Source: Chimonanthus salicifolius (Eukaryota > Streptophyta > Magnoliopsida > Laurales > Calycanthaceae). From it: a stretch of DNA of 64,000 nucleotides. The stretch is from NCBI GenBank assembly GCA_013350335.1, contig CM023539.1, positions 34,520,631 through 34,584,630 of the forward strand. Direction: 5' to 3'. Position 1 is the stretch's first letter. Each line of letters starts with the position of its first letter. Positions 33,896-64,000 of the stretch are shown here, piece by piece. The notes under the pieces are model-generated. The model ran no database searches, was not told the origin of the DNA, and was given only the letters and a program-made list of their open reading frames with translations. The translations under genes were made by a program, and so were the position numbers.

Positions 33896-34734
33896 CCCAT
33901 ATGACTGATATTGATTCAATAGTCCAGGCACATGGAAGCAGTATTACACATTTCATCTAATCATAGCATTTACCAATATCATAAGCACTCTTACCATAGT
34001 GCATCAAGTCTAGGCCAGCATCATAAGCACTCTTACCATAGTGCGTCAAGTCTGGGCACATGAGTGAGTTCATCAAATCTGAATCCACTCATTGCTCAAT
34101 AACCATAATAATTAAACCTGTTTACATCAAGCTGCAGAGTTAAGTTCCCTCACCGTGACTGGGTGGTTTCGAGGTCTCTGTTCAAATAACAAACATGTGC
34201 ACAATCAATATACATAGCATTCATATATAGCATGTACACATACAAGCAATATTTCGAAATCATACTGGTTTTCCCGAAACATCCAAGGTACATGAAATTG
34301 AGTCTCCTACTCGGTTTCTGTCCTTTTTAAATTATGATCATCCACAAGATAATAATATAATAAAAAAGGTGCTCAGTCCAAAACTCATATTGTCTTCGGG
34401 GCATTGAACAGATTGACTTATTGAGTTAGGTCTAGATCCTTGGGTCACTTCTCTGTTGTCTTCTGGATAGGACTAGATCTGATATTTTGAGTTAGGCCTC
34501 GAAGGTCACTCAATGCCCGACTATATAGCGTCGGCCTGGAAGTGAATTACTCAGTGCCCGACCAATAGGGTCGGCCTAGAAGCGAATACAATAGTATCTA
34601 CACTATAAATAATAAGAGAAGAGGGTTAGTACACATTTTTTTAGATTAACATTGGCTACTAATCATCACATCATATCGAATAAACAACCCAGATTTACAC
34701 TTAAAAATTGGATTCCTCGGATCATGCCTCGGAA

Positions 34735-35105
34735 CTAGGTACTGTGGCTTCGGATCATCCGAACCACACCTAAACTAGTCACTGACCTCGGAACATGGGT
34801 CTGACTTCGAATCGTCCGAAGATCGGGTCTCGAACCTTCCGAAGTCCATCCGAACCGAAAAACGAAGAAACATAAGTCTCAGTGGGTCTATGTACTTCGG
34901 AACATCCGAAGTGAGGCTCGGAACGTCCGAAGTAGGGTTCGGTCCTTCCGAACTCTGCTCGGTTCGTCCGAAGTGGGTTACACTGGCCTCGGGCGCTTCT
35001 GGCTTTGGGTGAAGTTCGGAACGTCCGAAGGGTACTGCTCAGACCGTCCGAAGGTCTGACCCTCGGACCGTCCGAAGATCAACTCTCGGACCGTCCGAGA
35101 GTCGT
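34735..35105. repeat. Array of ~11 short palindromes in solo LTR B
   Basis: Copies such as tcggaacgtccga, tcggaccgtccga, tcggtccttccga and tcggatcatccga correspond in place to the array in LTR A but differ in individual units. Confidence 0.8.
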
Positions 35106-36413
35106 CTTCCTCCACTGTCTGCACCAGCAGACAGTGACGGCAGTCACTGCATGAAATACGATTTCGAGAACAGAGGGCTTCCTAGATTCGTTCTCCACAC
35201 TCAGTCTGTCCGATAGACTCCTCTGGGAGTCCTCTTTCCATAGGGAATAGTTTAAGGTCTTGAAACCTAGTAGGCCATGAGATCTTAATCCCAAAAGCCC
35301 ACTGATACACCTAAAATCGGGTTTTCCTTAGAACTTTGAAATCATTTTACACACTCCACACTAAACCAAAAATCGGTTTTCTTGATTCTAAACTGACTGA
35401 AATCGAAAGAGGAGAGCAATGGATACATTTACTGAGGTTCCTGGGCTAAGAAATCTGGTTTTTGAAAAAATCTTCCTTCAAGGCTACGGGTGATAAAACT
35501 GAGAATAACAGAGGCAATTCAGGGAGCTCGGGTGGGTTTTCAATGGTAGTTGAAAGTCTGAGAGAAGAGAAGAGATACAATGGGAGTTCAAACAGCAGAG
35601 TCTGGGGCCATTTTATAGAAAATTCGGCCGGAAGAAAGGGTCGGTTGGCCACTGCATGCTTCTGCATGCAGTCGAAGCCAACGTCCCGAATAGTGAAAAC
35701 ACTGTTCGGTTGTCTCGGTTGCAAGTAAGCCCTTTTTAAAAACTGATTTTGCAAATAAGTCCTTTATTTGATAAAATCTGATTTTTAATCTAAAACCATG
35801 ATTTTAAAAACTCGAAATCATAATCCAACCTTACAGATAGGTTGGGTTTTAAAAACCTTAATTATCATAAAAAATTTAGAATTTATCTCTTATTAAAAAC
35901 CATTGATTTGAATTAAAACCATAATTTAACTTTATTTACTTAATTAAACAAATGTTAAATAAAACTATTTAGAAATCTCATTTTGGGGTGAAATGGATAA
36001 CTAGACCATTCTTAAAATGGTCTACCACGAAATACTTATTTTTTGGATTTTATCTCATTTCCAAAATCATTTCAAATAATTAATACTCTCTTTCGGAGTT
36101 TTGACGGGCGGATTTAAATATCATTTTTCTGAAAATAAAATTATTTTAAAAAAATCAGAAATACAAATATTTGACTAAGAAGAATATTATCAACCAATGA
36201 TAATCGTAAAGTCACACAATTTACGAAATAATCACAATAGAAGGTACAATTACCAAAATGCCCCTTCAGCTAGACGAGATGGAGCTCACGAGCTCGGATT
36301 GGGCCACACCTGGGTTTTCCTCAAAACTCTAACCGTAACCTTCGAGATTAATTAGTCAAACAAGGTTATTAAGCTAACACACGCCTAATCTGAAGGGAGG
36401 GTTTTACAGAATC

Positions 36414-36534
36414 GATCGCACAATTCTATTTTGTCGATCGATTGTTAGATCGATTGATTCAGGTAATCAATCGCTACACTTGAATCGATCGATTGATTCA
36501 GGTGTAGCAATCGAATAGATTCAGGTCGTAGCTA
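36414..36534. repeat. ATCGAT-rich short palindromic cluster
   Basis: Several copies of tcgatcgattga and gattcaggt-like words alternate in both orientations between the solo LTR's target duplication and the foldback element. It may be an outer, decayed part of the foldback, since gaatcgattgcacct-like sequence recurs inverted just right of it. Confidence 0.45.
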
Positions 36535-37235
36535 CAGTAATATAATATATTATTTAAATAATTATATTTCCTTTAAAATTTTAAAATTATCTTTTAAGCA
36601 CTGTGTATTTTTAAAATTTCTCAAATTGAATATCCGGACTAATTACAATAACCTGATAAAAATACTTTAAGACTTTAAGGTCTTTTGACACTCCTAAATG
36701 CTTAAAACAGAGTGTTTTACAAATAAGAGTATCTCTAGACTGTGCCAAAAACACATTTGGGAGTGTCAAAAGGCCTTAAAGTCTTAAAGTATTTTTATCA
36801 TAATATCGTAATTAGTCCAGATATTTAATTTGAGAAATTTTGAAAATACACAGTGCTTAAAAAAATAACGTTAAAGTTTTAAAGAAAATATAAAACTTTA
36901 ACGTTATTTTTTAAGCATTGTGTATTTTCAAAATTTCTTAAACTGAATATCCGGACTAATTACGATAATCTGATAAAAGTACTTTAAGACTTTAAGATCT
37001 TTTGATACTCCCAAATGTGTTTTCGGCACAACCTAGAGATATCTTTATCCGTAAAACACTCTGTTTTAAGTATTTGGGAGTGTCAAAAAGATCTTAAAGT
37101 GTTAAAGTATTTTTATCAAGTTATTATAATTAGTCTGAATTTTTAATTTAAGAAATTTTGAAAATAAACATTACTTAAAAAATAACGTTAAAATTTAAAA
37201 AAAATATAGTTATTTAATAATATATTATATTACTG
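36535..37235. repeat. Four-arm foldback element (palindrome of palindromes) in the TPI promoter
   Basis: The ends are inverted (cagtaatataatatatta at the left, its reverse complement at the right). The whole ~701 bp is a near-palindrome centred near 36885, where an acgttaaagttttaa stem meets its complement. Each half is again a hairpin: the arm containing atccggactaatta and actttaagactttaag recurs four times in alternating orientation, around loops with aaaacagagtgttttac. It carries no ORF. It is probably a foldback/MITE-type DNA element. No target duplication could be fixed. It ends 167 bp before the TPI ATG. Confidence 0.85.
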
Positions 37236-37274
37236 AAGGTGCAATCGATTCTAATGCAATAATGTAATATCGTT

Positions 37275-37280
37275 AGCCCA
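37275..37280 (-). promoter_or_regulatory. Site II (TGGGCT) element in TPI promoter/5' UTR
   Basis: The plus strand reads AGCCCA about 125 bp before the TPI ATG, the reverse of TGGGCT. Such boxes are frequent in plant housekeeping promoters. One short motif alone is weak evidence. Confidence 0.25.
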
Positions 37281-37402
37281 CTTCGGCCTTCACCTTCGTG
37301 TGTATACTTTTTCTTCTTAAACGCAACGGACAAGAGTCAGATTGTATCTTCGCTAGTCTGCTATCGTTTGAATCTCTTTGCAGCTGTAGCGAGGGGGAAA
37401 AG

Positions 37403-62665
<25,263 letters not shown>

Positions 62666-62670
62666 ATTCT

Positions 62671-62785
62671 TTTTTTTTTTAATGGCTTAACTGCTAGTCT
62701 GATGTCCATGGGATTTGAACCTTCAATCATAAGGTTACATTAATGAGCACTTACCGTTTATGCTAAAGGTTCTTGTCACCATTTA
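62671..62785 (-). mobile_element. Possible tRNA-derived SINE
   Basis: The minus strand has tttagcataaacggtaag (A-box-like), then ggttcaaatccc (B-box) and an A-tail (plus-strand poly-T at 62670-62681). No target duplication was found. Confidence 0.5.
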
Positions 62786-62799
62786 GAAAATGTGTACGA

Positions 62800-63000
62800 G
62801 AAACCCCACTTATAAAGAAGGGAAAAGAGGAGGGACCGACCTTATCACGAACCACATTCTCATGAACTCACCATCCCGAATTCCATCATGTTAGAAACCC
62901 CACTTAGAAATGAGGGAGAAAAGGATGGAAGAAACAAAGTTGACCAACATTATCACCAACCATGTTCTCATGAACTATCACCCTAAATTCCATCATGTCC
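62800..63000. repeat. Two-copy tandem duplication in TPI intron 5
   Basis: gaaaccccacttanaaa, ttatcacnaaccan and ttctcatgaact are repeated with a period of about 90-100 bp. Confidence 0.65.
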
Positions 63001-63009
63001 TGCATTATC

Positions 63010-63785
63010 ACCTTAATCCATGTCTTTAACGGTCCCTCTTTTCCAAGTACTTTCTACTTATAATTCTTTAACTCTTCGTACGGGGTTCTTTCTTGTCCTC
63101 TAATGATATGCCTCATCTATACTGCTATTACATCAACATTAGGCTTCCCGTATGCACTCATTTCTAATTCTATATTTTATTGTTACACCAAAAAACTGTC
63201 TTAACATATGCTTCTCTGTGATCACTACTTTTTACCTGTTTTTTCTTCATCACACGACATTCAACATCATATAGCATTGCAATTCTAACAATCACCATAC
63301 TCCTTTATCATATCACTCCACTAGCTTGCCTACATGTAGCCCACTATGTACCCATCTTATTAGCTATATTCCAATCAAACCCCCATTTTTTTCTGTTGCA
63401 TCCAAGTGTCAAAATTTTTCACTATGTGGCACTAAGTTGTTTTCAAATTTAATTAGTTCATCATCTCTACTCACGAATCTACTAAACTTACACTCCATAG
63501 TCCATACATTCTATCTTTTGTTTTTCAAAGAAAAAAATGAGGTCCTTTTGCTCAAGCTTTTCTCCATGTTTCCAACTTATTATTTAGTTGATTTCTCATC
63601 TACAAGTAAGCATTTCACCATCTGCAACTGGCATACACCAACAAACTTCGTTGTACATGTTTGATATTAAGTTCTCCATTGTCAAAGCAAATAAATAAGG
63701 GATTAAAACAAACCGTTTATGAAACCCAACTCCAAATGAAACTAAATCAGAACGATACTTGACAGTTTAAATTTTCAATTGGGAA
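63010..63785 (-). pseudogene. RTE-clade LINE RT/3' fragment (TPI intron 5)
   Basis: The minus strand reads VGFHKRFVLIPYLFALTMEN, a degenerate active-site region (VADGEM where YADD-type is expected), AMLYDVECRVMKKKQVKSSD, NECIREA and GPLKTWIKVIMQDM. These are the RTE blocks SPYLFAL, LYG.ECW and TW..V...D. Multiple stops. Confidence 0.65.
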
Positions 63786-64000
63786 AAAGGCTGAGCAATG
63801 AACCTATCCAATTGAATGGCGTATTGGGTGTTGGAAAATGGAAAGTAAAGTTTCTACTGGATCAATGTTTCCCTCTTTAGGTTTTCATTTGAAAAGCCAT
63901 TCTTTAACTGTTATGCTAAACAGTGATCTTAATTTTTTGATGGATGCCATATTTTGAAATAAATACAGGCAGTTGTCTGGTGGGTCCAATCATGCAGTGG

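Larger units (their letters stand above)
32941..36408 (-). mobile_element. Solo LTR B, 3.5 kb, inverted relative of solo LTR A, TSD gaatc
   Basis: Plus-strand ends are tgttacgccctgacc and gggttttaca, with perfect gaatc duplications at 32936-32940 and 36409-36413. It is homologous to LTR A along its length in the opposite orientation, with diverged sequence. A local tandem duplication of ~113 bp (33680-33895) explains some extra length. TATA box at 35611-35617 (minus strand), palindrome array at 34735-35105. No internal retrotransposon genes. Confidence 0.88.

Noticed and set aside
32941..36408. The tcggaccgtccga arrays as a CRISPR array
   Set aside because: Units are short, variable palindromes with irregular spacing, in a plant LTR with no cas genes.
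62671..62785. A functional tRNA gene
   Set aside because: It has A- and B-box-like words but no cloverleaf I can draw, and it has a poly-A end, so a SINE fits better.

Overview
This window is nuclear DNA of a flowering plant. Two conserved eukaryotic genes are split by plant-type GT..AG introns, and almost everything else is plant transposable elements: copia-type LTR elements, long solo LTRs, TRIMs, L1-like and RTE LINEs, tRNA-derived SINEs, hAT elements and MITEs. Introns of 5-9 kb swollen by transposons suggest a woody or early-diverging angiosperm with a fairly large genome. That placement is a guess. There are no operons, prokaryotic genes, CRISPR arrays, rRNA genes or convincing free-standing tRNA genes.

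Host genes. (1) PSF2 (GINS complex subunit 2), minus strand, 26680 down to 11576. Eight exons splice in frame to 211 aa plus stop, and the last exon is a six-codon micro-exon behind an 8.9 kb intron. (2) Cytosolic triosephosphate isomerase, plus strand, starting at 37403. Exons 1-5 (aa 1-152 of about 254) end at 61266 and the rest lies beyond the window. The genes are divergent, about 10.7 kb apart. PSF2 has an E2F-like box and two site II boxes close to its ATG. The TPI promoter carries a roughly 700 bp palindrome of palindromes less than 170 bp before the start codon.

Layout. 1-5765: a minus-strand LTR element (154-5595, TSD aatat) sits inside an AT-rich DNA element, and its 5' LTR is itself split by a foldback MITE (3520-5387). 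5766-11575: unannotated AT-rich DNA with one full-length SINE. 11576-26680: PSF2; its introns hold a MITE, a gutted copia element, a LINE with TRIM-in-TRIM nesting, short SINEs, an RTE LINE end and another decayed LINE. 26681-37402: intergenic, dominated by two inverted solo LTRs (27260-30473 plus, 32941-36408 minus) and the promoter palindrome. 37403-64000: TPI; its introns hold a solo LTR inside a LINE, hAT sequences, LINE 3' ends, a SINE in a local duplication, a TRIM, a fourth solo LTR, and a copia element split by a non-autonomous hAT.

The two genes have unrelated housekeeping roles (replication fork helicase; glycolysis). I found no new multi-gene system. The unusual material is structural: nested insertions with readable target-site duplications, four solo LTRs with perfect TSDs, arrays of 12-14 bp palindromes in several different LTR families, the palindrome in the TPI promoter, and the very distant terminal micro-exon of PSF2.
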